Assembly (NCBI GenBank): GCA_905214195.1
Contig: CAJMLH010000027.1
Span: 1-27,752, forward strand
From: an uncultured bacterium
GTDB taxonomy: Bacteria; Bacillota; Clostridia; Peptostreptococcales; Anaerovoracaceae
Length of the DNA stretch: 27,752 nt
Direction of reading: 5' to 3'
This document shows, in pieces, positions 6,421 through 13,849 of the stretch (positions are counted from its first letter, which is position 1; each line of letters starts with the position of its first letter). The notes beneath the pieces are model-generated. The model was not told where the DNA came from. It saw nothing but the letters and a program-made list of their open reading frames with translations, and searched no databases. The position numbers were made by a program, and so were the translations under genes.

Positions 6421-9084
6421 TTAATTTAAACCTTTCTTTTCCATATTTTTTCTCTGGAAGAACTTAACTACCTCTACGATAGGTATTATCATAAATGCCA
6501 ATAACAATGCAACACCGTATTCTGCCAAGCTGATATGTTCAAATTCAAATGCTTCGCTTAAGAACGGAACATATATTACAAGAGTAGTGCATACTAAGCT
6601 TGCTATAGCAGCCAGCGTAAGGGTCGGGTTAATGTTCTTGATACTGAAAAGGCTTCCTCGCTGCGAACGCATATTAAATCCGTGGAAAATTTCAGCAAGG
6701 GACAATGTCATAAACGCCATCGTAGTTCCATCAGGACTTGTAGCAATTTCCCACAATCCGGATTCCATATAGTGGCCTATAAAATATGCTGCCAAAGTCA
6801 GACCTGCCAGTATAACGCCCTGGTATATCATATCTATACCCAAACCACCTGCGAATACTCCGTCTGTAGTCTTTCTTGGACTTCTCTTCATTATATCTGC
6901 CTCAGGTTTTTCCACTCCTAAAGCTAATGCAGGGAAGCAGTCTGTAACCAAGTTAATCCATAAAAGGTGAACAGGCTGTAATATTGTAAATCCAAGCATG
7001 GTTGCAACAAATATACTGATTACTTCACTCATATTGGAAGCCAACAAGAACTGAATGGCTTTTCTTATGTTATCATATATTCTTCTTCCTTCTGCAACTG
7101 CTCCGACTATAGTAGCAAAATTATCATCGGCAAGAACCATATCTGCTACATTCTTTGTAACATCGGTTCCTGTGATTCCCATTCCCACTCCGATATCCGC
7201 AGATTTAATGCTTGGAGCATCATTTACACCATCACCGGTCATAGCTGTAACATAGCCTTTTTTCTTCCACATATTTACTATGCGAACTTTGTGCTCAGGC
7301 TGTACACGGGCATAAACTCCAATATGCTCGATTTCTCTTTCAAAAGTTTCATCATCCATCTCATTGAGCATAGCTCCCGTGATGGCTCTTCTGTTCTCAT
7401 CTAAAATTCCCAGCTCTTTTCCGATAGCGGCCGCAGTGTCAACATGGTCTCCTGTAATCATTACAGGTGTAATTCCTGCGCTGTTACATTCAACTATTGC
7501 ATCTTTAACCTCAGGTCTTACCGGGTCTATCATTCCTACCAATCCTACGAAACAAAGATCTTTTTCGACTGTTTCGGCAGAAACTTTTTCAGGCATTTTC
7601 TCATATTCCGTATAAGACGCCATAAGCACTCTCAATGCCTTGTCAGCCATAGCCTTATTCGCTTCAAGAATATGTTTTCTATCTTCATCTGTTATAGGTC
7701 TCTTCTGATCTTTGTCCAATATGGATGTACACTTTTTAAGAACTTCGTCAGGAGCTCCTTTGGTGTACTGTATAACTCTTCCCGCTTTTTCATCAGTATG
7801 AAGAGTACTCATCATCTTTCTGCCGCTGTCAAACGGAACTTCTTCTGTTCTTGGGGTCTCCGCCTCGGCAGCTTTTTTATCTATTCCCAATTTTGCAGCA
7901 TAGTTTACAAGAGCACATTCTGTAGGTTCTCCTGTTGCTGTATCGTCTCCCGGTTCTATGACTGCATCACAGCATAATGCCATGGCCTTTGCCAAAAGAT
8001 TTTGATTATCACCATAATAATCAACTACTGTCATCTTATTCTGAGTCAGCGTTCCTGTCTTATCGGAACATATTATCTGAGCACATCCTAAAGTTTCTAC
8101 AGCAGTAAGCTTTCTTATTATGGCATTTCTCTTACTCATATTTGTAACGCCTATAGAAAGAACCACGGTTACAACTGCCGCAAGTCCCTCAGGTATGGCA
8201 GCAACTGCAAGGCTCACAGCTACCATGAACATATCAAGAAGCACCGCCCCGCTGATATCTCCTGCTCTCAAAAGGCTTACTGCAAAAATTACAGCACATA
8301 TTACAAGTACAAGCACTGTCAAAATTTTGCTGAGCTGAGCCAATTTAATCTGCAATGGAGTCTTTCCTTCCTTTGCTTGAGCCAAAGCATCAGCAATCTT
8401 GCCCATTTCTGTATCCATACCGGTTTCACAGACAACAGCCATACCTCTTCCGTATACTACTGTACTTCCCATGTAAACCATGTTCTTACGGTCGCCTAAA
8501 GGTATTTCTTTCTGTTCTCCCAACTCAAGCGCATCTTCTGTCTTTTCTACAGGAACACTCTCGCCTGTTAAGGCTGCTTCTTCTATTTTCAAACTTGCAC
8601 ACTGGATTATTCTTCCGTCGGCAGGAACTGCGTCGCCTGCTTCGAGTACAACTATATCACCTTTAACAAGTTCCTCACTTTTTACTGTTATGAGCTTACC
8701 GTCTCTGTATACCTTGCTAGTTGCAGCCGCCATTTCCTGTAATGCTTCTATCGCCTTTTCTGCCTTGCTTTCCTGATATACACCTAAAACGGCATTTATT
8801 ATTACTACTGCCATTATTATTATTACATCAGCAAATCCTTCATGTGCATAAAAAGATGTTATTCCCGATATAGCTGCGGCCACTATGAGAATTATTATCA
8901 TAGGGTCTGCAAACTGTAACAAGAATTTTTTAAGCAGAGAATCCTTTGGAGGCTCTTCAAGTTTGTTTTTTCCGTCTTTTGCCAGCCTAACTTCCGCTTC
9001 CGCCGAACTTAACCCCTCAACAGATGTCCCCATCTCTGAAAGGGTTTCTTCTGCGGTTTTAAGATAATGTTGCAATTTTTTCAT
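6421..9084 (-). CDS. PMCA-type P-type cation ATPase (Ca2+/Mn2+ exporter)
   Basis: The 887-aa type II P-type ATPase should pump Ca2+ or Mn2+ out of the cytoplasm. It carries TGES at residues 173-176, the M4 ion-site motif PEGL at 298-301 and the phosphorylated Asp341 in DKTGTLT. TGDGVNDAPSIKSADIG forms the hinge. SNMSE in M5 and NLVTD in M6 match both SERCA-type ion sites. The ATG at 9084 has AAAGGA about 9 nt upstream; a longer frame runs into the riboswitch terminator. Expression is probably controlled by the Mn2+ riboswitch in its leader. The family in general is annotated as Ca2+-translocating, and the riboswitch argues that Mn2+ is at least one physiological substrate, as proposed for riboswitch-linked P-type ATPases of lactococci and streptococci. 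It is followed by its own terminator. Confidence 0.92.
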   Translation of the reverse strand: MKKLQHYLKTAEETLSEMGTSVEGLSSAEAEVRLAKDGKNKLEEPPKDSLLKKFLLQFADPMIIILIVAAAISGITSFYAHEGFADVIIIMAVVIINAVLGVYQESKAEKAIEALQEMAAATSKVYRDGKLITVKSEELVKGDIVVLEAGDAVPADGRIIQCASLKIEEAALTGESVPVEKTEDALELGEQKEIPLGDRKNMVYMGSTVVYGRGMAVVCETGMDTEMGKIADALAQAKEGKTPLQIKLAQLSKILTVLVLVICAVIFAVSLLRAGDISGAVLLDMFMVAVSLAVAAIPEGLAAVVTVVLSIGVTNMSKRNAIIRKLTAVETLGCAQIICSDKTGTLTQNKMTVVDYYGDNQNLLAKAMALCCDAVIEPGDDTATGEPTECALVNYAAKLGIDKKAAEAETPRTEEVPFDSGRKMMSTLHTDEKAGRVIQYTKGAPDEVLKKCTSILDKDQKRPITDEDRKHILEANKAMADKALRVLMASYTEYEKMPEKVSAETVEKDLCFVGLVGMIDPVRPEVKDAIVECNSAGITPVMITGDHVDTAAAIGKELGILDENRRAITGAMLNEMDDETFEREIEHIGVYARVQPEHKVRIVNMWKKKGYVTAMTGDGVNDAPSIKSADIGVGMGITGTDVTKNVADMVLADDNFATIVGAVAEGRRIYDNIRKAIQFLLASNMSEVISIFVATMLGFTILQPVHLLWINLVTDCFPALALGVEKPEADIMKRSPRKTTDGVFAGGLGIDMIYQGVILAGLTLAAYFIGHYMESGLWEIATSPDGTTMAFMTLSLAEIFHGFNMRSQRGSLFSIKNINPTLTLAAIASLVCTTLVIYVPFLSEAFEFEHISLAEYGVALLLAFMIIPIVEVVKFFQRKNMEKKGLN

Positions 9085-9112
9085 TCTTTCTTCCTTTCCG
9101 GTCAAAGTCAAT

Positions 9113-9161
9113 AAAAAAAAGACTTCTGCCATATAAATCTTAGTATATACGCTAAAAGTCT
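9113..9161 (-). terminator. Riboswitch expression-platform terminator
   Basis: On the minus strand AGACTT (9161-9156) can pair with AAGTCT (9125-9120), with an inner AU-rich stem, followed directly by eight T residues (9120-9113). The first arm is also the 3' strand of the aptamer closing stem, so aptamer and terminator are mutually exclusive. This predicts a ligand-ON switch. Confidence 0.8.
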
Positions 9162-9250
9162 CACTATTTAAGATATTTCCGGATTAAAAAATTTTTTAAT
9201 CGGTATGTCGCAAATATCACATCTTATGATGTCAGTTACTCCCTTTTATA
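9154..9250 (-). promoter_or_regulatory. yybP-ykoY manganese riboswitch aptamer
   Basis: The leader RNA carries the family-defining halves AAAAGGGAGTA (from 9247) and GTGAGACTTTT (ending 9154). These form the closing stem and the conserved purine-rich L1 region. Inside are a hairpin ACATC-ATAA-GATGT, a stem GATATTT/AAATATC enclosing the GCGAC...CCGG-type internal loop, and an apical stem ATTAAAAAA/TTTTTTAAT. yybP-ykoY RNAs are known to bind Mn2+ and commonly precede Mn exporters, TerC-like proteins and P-type ATPases. Placement between a consensus promoter and the ATPase gene fits exactly. Confidence 0.9.
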
Positions 9251-9257
9251 TTGGATT

Positions 9258-9286
9258 ATTTTACAATATATGAATTTTATTGTCAA
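9258..9286 (-). promoter_or_regulatory. Promoter of riboswitch-ATPase transcript
   Basis: On the minus strand a perfect TTGACA (9286-9281), a 17-bp spacer and TAAAAT (9263-9258) form a near-perfect promoter. The predicted start near 9251 lies just before the first base of the aptamer closing stem. Confidence 0.88.
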
Positions 9287-9312
9287 CCATGTTAACGATA
9301 TTCACAATATCT

Positions 9313-9402
9313 TTATCTCATTATCTCAAAACACTCAAACTGAAAACGATTAAGCATACTCATCAGTATCATAATGCCGATGGTAATTATAAAATTCTTC
9401 AT
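9313..9402 (-). CDS. Small hydrophobic protein, 29 aa, end of Tad-like operon
   Basis: This short ORF begins MKNFIITIGIMILM and ends CFEIMR. Its N-terminus matches those of the 56- and 49-aa proteins upstream (MKNLIII-GT--LG), which argues that it is real. The ATG overlaps the TGA of the preceding gene (ATGA), and an SD (AGGTGAG) lies 6 nt upstream, so it should be translationally coupled. It consists of a single membrane segment plus a short tail with one Cys. It is below most gene-calling cut-offs. It may be a mini-pilin, an assembly factor or a degenerate copy. Confidence 0.6.
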   Translation of the reverse strand: MKNFIITIGIMILMSMLNRFQFECFEIMR

Positions 9403-9752
9403 TTCAGCTCACCTTTAAAGTTATAATCTGCCTTATTTTCTTCATCTGAAATTCCCAAAAATTTCCCGCAGGCTATAACATTTTTAATAGGTGCTTTTAT
9501 ATTATAACTCTTTTCATCATCTGCAATAATGACCTCACCTTTTTCACAGTCAAATATACCTGCAAGTTTCAAAGCAAACTCATCTCTCTGAGAATTCTCA
9601 ACATATCCCTGTTCTTTAATAATCTTGCCAAAGCTGTCACTAATCTGATCAGCAGCTAAAACTCTGGTTATTATAATCTGATTGGCAGAGAATTGCAAAA
9701 CAAACACCATCAAAATGGAAATAGCAGCTATCGTTGTTATCAAGTCTTTCAT
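9399..9752 (-). CDS. Membrane-anchored pilin-like protein of Tad-like locus, 117 aa
   Basis: The protein has a single N-terminal membrane segment (MKDLITTIAAISILMVFVLQ, residues 1-20) followed by a polar domain of about 95 residues with two Cys (in FDCEKGE and IACGKF). The topology (short N-terminus, hydrophobic stretch, extracytoplasmic domain) is that of TadE/pseudopilin-like subunits, but no canonical prepilin cleavage site is evident. The ATG at 9752 is chosen over a GTG at 9770 because AAAGGAG lies 7 nt upstream of it. It starts 1 nt after the 49-aa gene and its stop overlaps the 29-aa ORF. A minor pilin or anchor role is inferred from position and topology only. Confidence 0.72.
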   Translation of the reverse strand: MKDLITTIAAISILMVFVLQFSANQIIITRVLAADQISDSFGKIIKEQGYVENSQRDEFALKLAGIFDCEKGEVIIADDEKSYNIKAPIKNVIACGKFLGISDEENKADYNFKGELK

Positions 9753-9753
9753 T

Positions 9754-9903
9754 TTACTCTCCTTTAGCACTATACATTTCTATGTTTTTAATCATTACAC
9801 TCCGTGAGATATTTTTAAGGCTGTTTTCTCCACTTCCCACCATCATATTGAATATAAATGCCCCAAGTACTATAGTACCCATTATAATTATAAGATTTTT
9901 CAT
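9754..9903 (-). CDS. Small hydrophobic pilin-like protein, 49 aa
   Basis: The 49-aa protein begins MKNLIIIMGTIVLGAFIFN (residues 1-19), a single membrane helix, followed by a polar tail of about 27 residues rich in Ser, Asn and Lys. It is clearly a paralogue of the upstream 56-aa protein over the helix. The start at 9903 lies 1 nt after the previous stop, with the SD GGAGG formed by the Gly codons at the end of the previous gene. A much longer frame (to 10008) overlaps the neighbour out of phase and is unlikely. It lacks the G-X4-E processing motif of Flp pilins. It is probably a structural or accessory subunit of the Tad-like apparatus. Confidence 0.72.
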   Translation of the reverse strand: MKNLIIIMGTIVLGAFIFNMMVGSGENSLKNISRSVMIKNIEMYSAKGE

Positions 9904-9904
9904 G

Positions 9905-10075
9905 TCAGCCTCCGGCCATTCCGCCAAAATCAAGTGATGAGAGTATAGTTCCCGTACCCTTTTCAACAATTTCTCCTGCTGCATCTTTAAGCGAACCCTC
10001 ATCACCAAGAACCATTGTGTTGACTATGATTACTCCCAAAAGCACAGTTCCTATTATTATAATTAAGTTTTTCAT
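9905..10075 (-). CDS. Small hydrophobic pilin-like protein, 56 aa
   Basis: The 56-aa protein starts MKNLIIIIGTVLLGVIIVN (residues 1-19), continues with a DEGSLKDAAGEIVEKGTG linker and ends in a glycine-rich GGMAGG tail. The ATG at 10075 has AAAGGAG 5 nt upstream; an alternative start 10 codons earlier would translate the SD. Flp pilins are also tiny, single-helix proteins encoded beside TadA/B/C, so position and size suggest the major subunit. A Flp-type leader ending in Gly before a Glu+5 helix is absent. If it is a pilin, it must be assembled unprocessed or be processed atypically. Confidence 0.72.
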   Translation of the reverse strand: MKNLIIIIGTVLLGVIIVNTMVLGDEGSLKDAAGEIVEKGTGTILSSLDFGGMAGG

Positions 10076-10097
10076 TTTATCTCCTTTCTCTATATCT

Positions 10098-10718
10098 TTA
10101 GGCAAATACAGATGTAAGCATATTCAAACTGTCCATAAAAACTACTACTACAACGAAGTTAATAAGCAGCACAAAAATTGATGCTGCTGATAATGTCGTA
10201 ATTATTATGCTGTTTCTTTGAACCTTTTTCACCGCATATGTAACCTGTTTATCAATCATTGAATTTTGAAATATGTTCATTTGTTGTACCAATTCGGCAG
10301 GATTTAGCTTATCAAGTTTAGAAAGTATCAATGCAAAATTTTTAGCCGCCTTTGTTCCAACAAATATAAAAGGAACTTTGAAAGCTTCCTCATCCTTACC
10401 GTTCCTGTAAAGTGACAGCATCTCGCCGTACATTGGTCTCAAGTATCCGCTATTTTCCATAAGTTTCTCATATATATAATCTGCTGAAAGCGGTGTTTCT
10501 CTTCTAACCAGTGATAAATTTTTGAGTATTATACTGCTTCTGAAAAGTTCTTTATCCGGAATCTCCTTTTTTCGCTTTACAATCCATTTGCCCAATTCCT
10601 CACTGCTTTTTTCCGCAAAATTCTTAATTATATGATTAGGAAGCCTTTTCTTGATTTCCTCTCCGTATGCCAAAAACATACCGGTTATGTAAAAACCTGC
10701 CAACATAAAGTATACCAA
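10098..10718 (-). CDS. TadC-like membrane platform protein
   Basis: The 206-aa protein has a hydrophobic N-terminus (about 2-18), a mainly helical cytoplasmic region and a strong C-terminal membrane segment (about 171-194, IIITTLSAASIFVLLINFVV). Position directly after a TadB homologue, and helix-rich GspF-like composition, suggest TadC, the second inner-membrane platform protein. It is shorter than typical TadC (about 300 aa) and sequence conservation is weak. The start is TTG at 10718, 7 nt after AAAGGAG. An ATG four codons in is the alternative. It is separated from tadB by 28 nt and from the 56-aa gene by 22 nt. Confidence 0.65.
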   Translation of the reverse strand: MVYFMLAGFYITGMFLAYGEEIKKRLPNHIIKNFAEKSSEELGKWIVKRKKEIPDKELFRSSIILKNLSLVRRETPLSADYIYEKLMENSGYLRPMYGEMLSLYRNGKDEEAFKVPFIFVGTKAAKNFALILSKLDKLNPAELVQQMNIFQNSMIDKQVTYAVKKVQRNSIIITTLSAASIFVLLINFVVVVVFMDSLNMLTSVFA

Positions 10719-10746
10719 CTCCCATCTCCTTTCCTTGTAATAAAGA

Positions 10747-11736
10747 TTATAAATCCAACTTCCTCACCGATAAAAATTTCTTCGCAAACAGTGCTAAACC
10801 ATAAGTAACCGCTGCCATAATAAACCATGCCAAACCGGCCTCCGTCCCAAACTGATATTTTACAAATTCACTACTCGACAGTCCAAAATATTTTATGCCG
10901 CCAAATACAGTCATTATATAACAAGCCGGAACTAAATATTTCAATATCAGCCCCGATTCGTTATTTTCTCTCCCTGCCATTTCTTCGACTTCTTTTGCTT
11001 TAGATACGGTTTTCAGCAAATCTCCGAGGGCTTCCGAAACCCTTATGCCTGATGTCAAAGCAAAATATATATTATCTGCAAGAACGCCTGCCCACGAAGT
11101 ATCTACCGCAAATCTGAAATCATCTATAAGCTCTTTCAGCTCCTTGCTCCCACCTGCCCTGTTTATACCCTTTGACAAATCAAAAAGAAGCCTCTTGCAG
11201 TTTGGAGCTTCTTCTATAGTCGCAGCCGTAATTTCTATAGCTTGCTGCATATTGAAATAATTTATTTTGTAGTTGTCAAGAAGTTCGGTAAGCAATATTT
11301 CACCCTCCTTAGAACTTTTTATTCGCAAAGTTTGCAACCGCAAAGCAATTATCAAAGCCGGAAGAACAGCCATGAATCCACTCGCACAAAATGCAAGCGT
11401 GGTTGAAATTCGTCCTGCCAAAACGACAAAAACTGCAAAGGCGGGCAAAACAGCAGCCGTCCAAAAGAACATTGCCGTATTTTTATGTCTTATCCCGAAT
11501 GCTATCCCTATGAGTTTCCTCAGCTTATCATTGATTCTATGAGGCTTTTTCTCTACATCAATTTTCTCTGCTGTATTTTTTTCTCTCCCACGAATACTTA
11601 AACCAAAGAAAACTTTCGTTTTTATCACATTGATGAACATCCTTATCTCGGTACTGTAAAACGCTGAAATACCCCATATCAATGTTGCTATAAGCACTCC
11701 CTCAACAATTATCTTTCTCACCTCCTCTATTCCCAT
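10747..11736 (-). CDS. tadB: TadB-like membrane platform protein (GspF/T2SSF fold)
   Basis: The 329-aa protein has membrane segments at about 11-27, 88-107, 112-132, 264-285 and 300-317. The T2SSF-type cytoplasmic helical bundle lies between segments 3 and 4 (about 140-255), including ILLTELLDNYKINYFNMQQA and the GIRVSEALGDLL turn. TadB forms the inner-membrane platform on which the TadA ATPase acts. The ATG at 11736 overlaps the ATPase gene by 35 bp, which implies coupling. A weak AAGG lies 5 nt upstream. A better AGGAGG a few codons inside lacks a suitable start codon in this frame. Clostridial late-competence and SpoIIIA operons also carry GspF-like genes, but the neighbouring SAF protein and tiny pilin-like proteins favour Tad. 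Confidence 0.78.
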   Translation of the reverse strand: MGIEEVRKIIVEGVLIATLIWGISAFYSTEIRMFINVIKTKVFFGLSIRGREKNTAEKIDVEKKPHRINDKLRKLIGIAFGIRHKNTAMFFWTAAVLPAFAVFVVLAGRISTTLAFCASGFMAVLPALIIALRLQTLRIKSSKEGEILLTELLDNYKINYFNMQQAIEITAATIEEAPNCKRLLFDLSKGINRAGGSKELKELIDDFRFAVDTSWAGVLADNIYFALTSGIRVSEALGDLLKTVSKAKEVEEMAGRENNESGLILKYLVPACYIMTVFGGIKYFGLSSSEFVKYQFGTEAGLAWFIMAAVTYGLALFAKKFLSVRKLDL

Positions 11737-13099
11737 AATACCTTGGATATATAACCGTATTTTCCATTAGTGGATTCCTTTTTTCAAGAAGTTTGAGCAT
11801 AGATTCCATACGCTTAAACTCGTCAGGCTGAAGTTTTCCCATATCCTTTTTATCCTCCCCAATATCATACTTCCACTTCCATTTACCTGTTTTTTCATCG
11901 TACATGCAAATGGTATGTATAGAAACAATATCTTTGGACGCATCATATCTGTATTCACTTATAGACTTTAATTTTTTCACACTTCTGTCAGCAGGGACTT
12001 GATAAAGCTGAAAAACATAATGAAAATTCCTGCATATTTGTGCAATCATAGCTTTCATATTGCCCCCATATTCCGAGAGGACAGCAGAGGCCATTTTATA
12101 TGGTATATCTGCCGGATTTCCTGAATGGATTGTCGCTTTGCTCCTTACTGTTCCTATTGAAGTTATGTCTATAGCCAGTTTAAAAGCTGCGGCATCTCTC
12201 ATCTCCTCAAGTAGAATGTAATCATTGTCACCTCTTAGAAGAGATTTATATATTGATTCTAATTCTTTGCCGTCAGCCAGAATCTGCATAATAGGTGCGC
12301 CCGGCATAATACTGTGCCAAGGGGTTTCCGGATCTGTAGATATTGCAAGTCCCTCAAGTGAAGTATCCTCATTTTTCTGCCATACCTGCATAAATGCCGT
12401 CTTTCCCGCCCTTACCTGTCCCGAAAACAAAACATTGAATCCAAGTTTTACCATAACTTTAAAAAGCTCCACACTGTCTGGAGGTATAGTTCCAAGCTCT
12501 GCCAACTTCTCAAAAGTAAGCTCCCTCAGCACATATTTTCTGAACACCATCACATCCTGACCTGCTTTTGTTCTATCACCGGAATAAATCGTTATCCTTA
12601 TCCCGTTGTGCAGATAAACTTCATGGAATCCCTTTTCTGTCCGCTCTTTTGGAGTTGCCAGCAAAAATGCTCTTTTGAGTTGTTTTCTTCTGCTTTCTGA
12701 AATTCTTTGAGGTTGAAGCTCGGATTTTCCGTCTATCAGGCAATACATCCTATCTCCTATAAGTTTAGCCGATGAAGAATTTTTATATTCATCAGTTTCA
12801 TCATAAACCCAAGGTGCAAGTCCGGCCAATCCATACAGTTCGGCAAAAATCCCCTCGGAAGGATTCTTGTACCATGGTGGTATAATCATCTGAGAAACAG
12901 AGGGAATATTCTCCAATAATTCTTCTATTTTTCTTTTATAGAAATTGGTTTCTTCCTCATATCCCATGATAGCTTTCTTTTCTCTTTCCAGCCTAATCTG
13001 CTTCTCCCATTCTTCTGAGCTGCTCCATTCTCTTTCCAAAATCTCCTCAACAGCATCGCACAAGTCAAAAAAGTCTGAAAATATCTTTTCTTGTTTCAT
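11702..13099 (-). CDS. tadA: CpaF/TadA-type secretion ATPase
   Basis: The 465-aa motor ATPase is predicted to power assembly of the pilus-like apparatus. An acidic/coiled N-terminal region (1-65) precedes the CpaF N-terminal domain. Walker A is GQVRAGKT (227-234). The Walker B/Glu region is DYILLEEMRD (293-302), where CpaF proteins typically have a GEVRG-like motif. The His box is ATIHSGNP (322-329). The Asp-box position carries STDPE (254-258). The ATPase is recognisable but divergent. The C-terminal 75 residues hold a strand-rich YDEKTGKWKWKYDIG region. The ATG has GGTGGTGAGG upstream. It follows the CpaB-like gene by 11 nt and overlaps tadB. Confidence 0.82.
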   Translation of the reverse strand: MKQEKIFSDFFDLCDAVEEILEREWSSSEEWEKQIRLEREKKAIMGYEEETNFYKRKIEELLENIPSVSQMIIPPWYKNPSEGIFAELYGLAGLAPWVYDETDEYKNSSSAKLIGDRMYCLIDGKSELQPQRISESRRKQLKRAFLLATPKERTEKGFHEVYLHNGIRITIYSGDRTKAGQDVMVFRKYVLRELTFEKLAELGTIPPDSVELFKVMVKLGFNVLFSGQVRAGKTAFMQVWQKNEDTSLEGLAISTDPETPWHSIMPGAPIMQILADGKELESIYKSLLRGDNDYILLEEMRDAAAFKLAIDITSIGTVRSKATIHSGNPADIPYKMASAVLSEYGGNMKAMIAQICRNFHYVFQLYQVPADRSVKKLKSISEYRYDASKDIVSIHTICMYDEKTGKWKWKYDIGEDKKDMGKLQPDEFKRMESMLKLLEKRNPLMENTVIYPRYYGNRGGEKDNC

Positions 13100-13110
13100 A
13101 TCCTCACCAC

Positions 13111-13710
13111 CTATCTGACTGTAATGAGAGTAAATTTATTTCCCTCTCCGGCTTGTCTTGATATTTCCACCAAGGAATCTTCATTACCTATAATCTCTAT
13201 ATATCCTATAACCGATGAACTGTTCAGCCTGCCGGCGTCCTGAGAAACAACCTCCTGTCCGTTGCTGTCTTTTGCATGTGCAACTACTCCATCCATCAAT
13301 TTCACAGTTCCGCTGTAAAGGCTTATCTCATCACCTCTCCGCAAAGTTTGCGGATATGATAAAAGCCACTCTGTAGATAGAGATATAAGCGCTTTTTTAC
13401 TGTCTGAGCCTATAGCAAACTTTGACGGTTCAAAATATTCTTTTCTGAGTTCTGCTCCCTTAGCTACATACTGTGCCGTTTCTTTTCCCTTAAGGGATTC
13501 CAAATCCTTGGCTGTAAGAGCTTTATCTGAGGGTGATTCGATTTTTTTAATCTCAAAATCCCTTTCCTCTACTGCTGTGTACGGTTCTTTGTCCTCTTTT
13601 AATACCAAAACAGATTTATACGAAATATTCTCTCTCCCCCAAAATTCCCATATAGTAATAGTTACCAAGGCAATGGCTATCATGGCAAAGCCGACTATTC
13701 GTTTATTCAA
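13111..13710 (-). CDS. CpaB/RcpC-like SAF-domain protein
   Basis: The 199-aa protein has one N-terminal membrane anchor (about 5-23). A SAF-like segment follows (about 35-100), with the pattern YTAVEERDFEIKKI, DLESLKGKETAQYVAKGAEL and the TLRRGDEISLYSG stretch near 122-135 that resembles CpaB family proteins. CpaB/RcpC stabilises the periplasmic part of Tad machines in Gram-negatives. In Gram-positives it probably sits outside the membrane near the peptidoglycan. The start is TTG at 13710, six bases after a strong AGGAGG. It is the first structural gene of the Tad-like operon, with a promoter and a palindrome just upstream. Confidence 0.72.
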   Translation of the reverse strand: MNKRIVGFAMIAIALVTITIWEFWGRENISYKSVLVLKEDKEPYTAVEERDFEIKKIESPSDKALTAKDLESLKGKETAQYVAKGAELRKEYFEPSKFAIGSDSKKALISLSTEWLLSYPQTLRRGDEISLYSGTVKLMDGVVAHAKDSNGQEVVSQDAGRLNSSSVIGYIEIIGNEDSLVEISRQAGEGNKFTLITVR

Positions 13711-13722
13711 ATCGCACCTCCT

Positions 13723-13739
13723 TTGTAAATTTTTTACAA
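13723..13739. repeat. 17-bp perfect palindrome at the Tad-operon start
   Basis: TTGTAAATTTTTTACAA consists of 7-bp arms around TTT. It lies between the -10 box and the SD of the CpaB-like gene and covers the predicted transcript start. It is a good operator candidate; an RNA stem affecting the SD is the alternative. Confidence 0.55.
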
Positions 13740-13743
13740 TACC

Positions 13744-13772
13744 ATAATACCACTCTAAAACCTTGCTTTCAG
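13744..13772 (-). promoter_or_regulatory. Promoter of Tad-like operon
   Basis: On the minus strand an extended -10 TGG-TATTAT (13752-13744) lies upstream of the CpaB-like gene, with a weak -35 CTGAAA (13772-13767) at 17 bp. A transcript start near 13737 falls inside the palindrome. Confidence 0.5.
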
Positions 13773-13849
13773 TACAATCCGTCTTTTTTTCGTTATTATG
13801 ACGATATTTTTTTCGACATAAACCGACAACTTTTAAATTCTTTTATTTT

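Noticed and set aside
7444..7977. A 177-codon plus-strand frame opposite the PMCA-type ATPase
   Set aside because: It is antisense to a well-supported gene, its composition is Cys/Phe/Ser-rich shadow type, and no SD or recognisable domain was found.
9296..9311. Short inverted repeat GATATT-CAC-AATATC after the 29-aa ORF
   Set aside because: It has only 6-bp AT-rich arms and no T run in the direction of the Tad-like operon, so I do not call it a terminator.
9399..13710. Interpretation of the Tad-like cluster as spoIIIA or a competence (comG) operon
   Set aside because: SpoIIIA has a different gene order and small two-helix proteins, and comG has prepilins with a clear G-F-T-x-x-E motif. The SAF-domain gene and CpaF-type ATPase fit Tad better.
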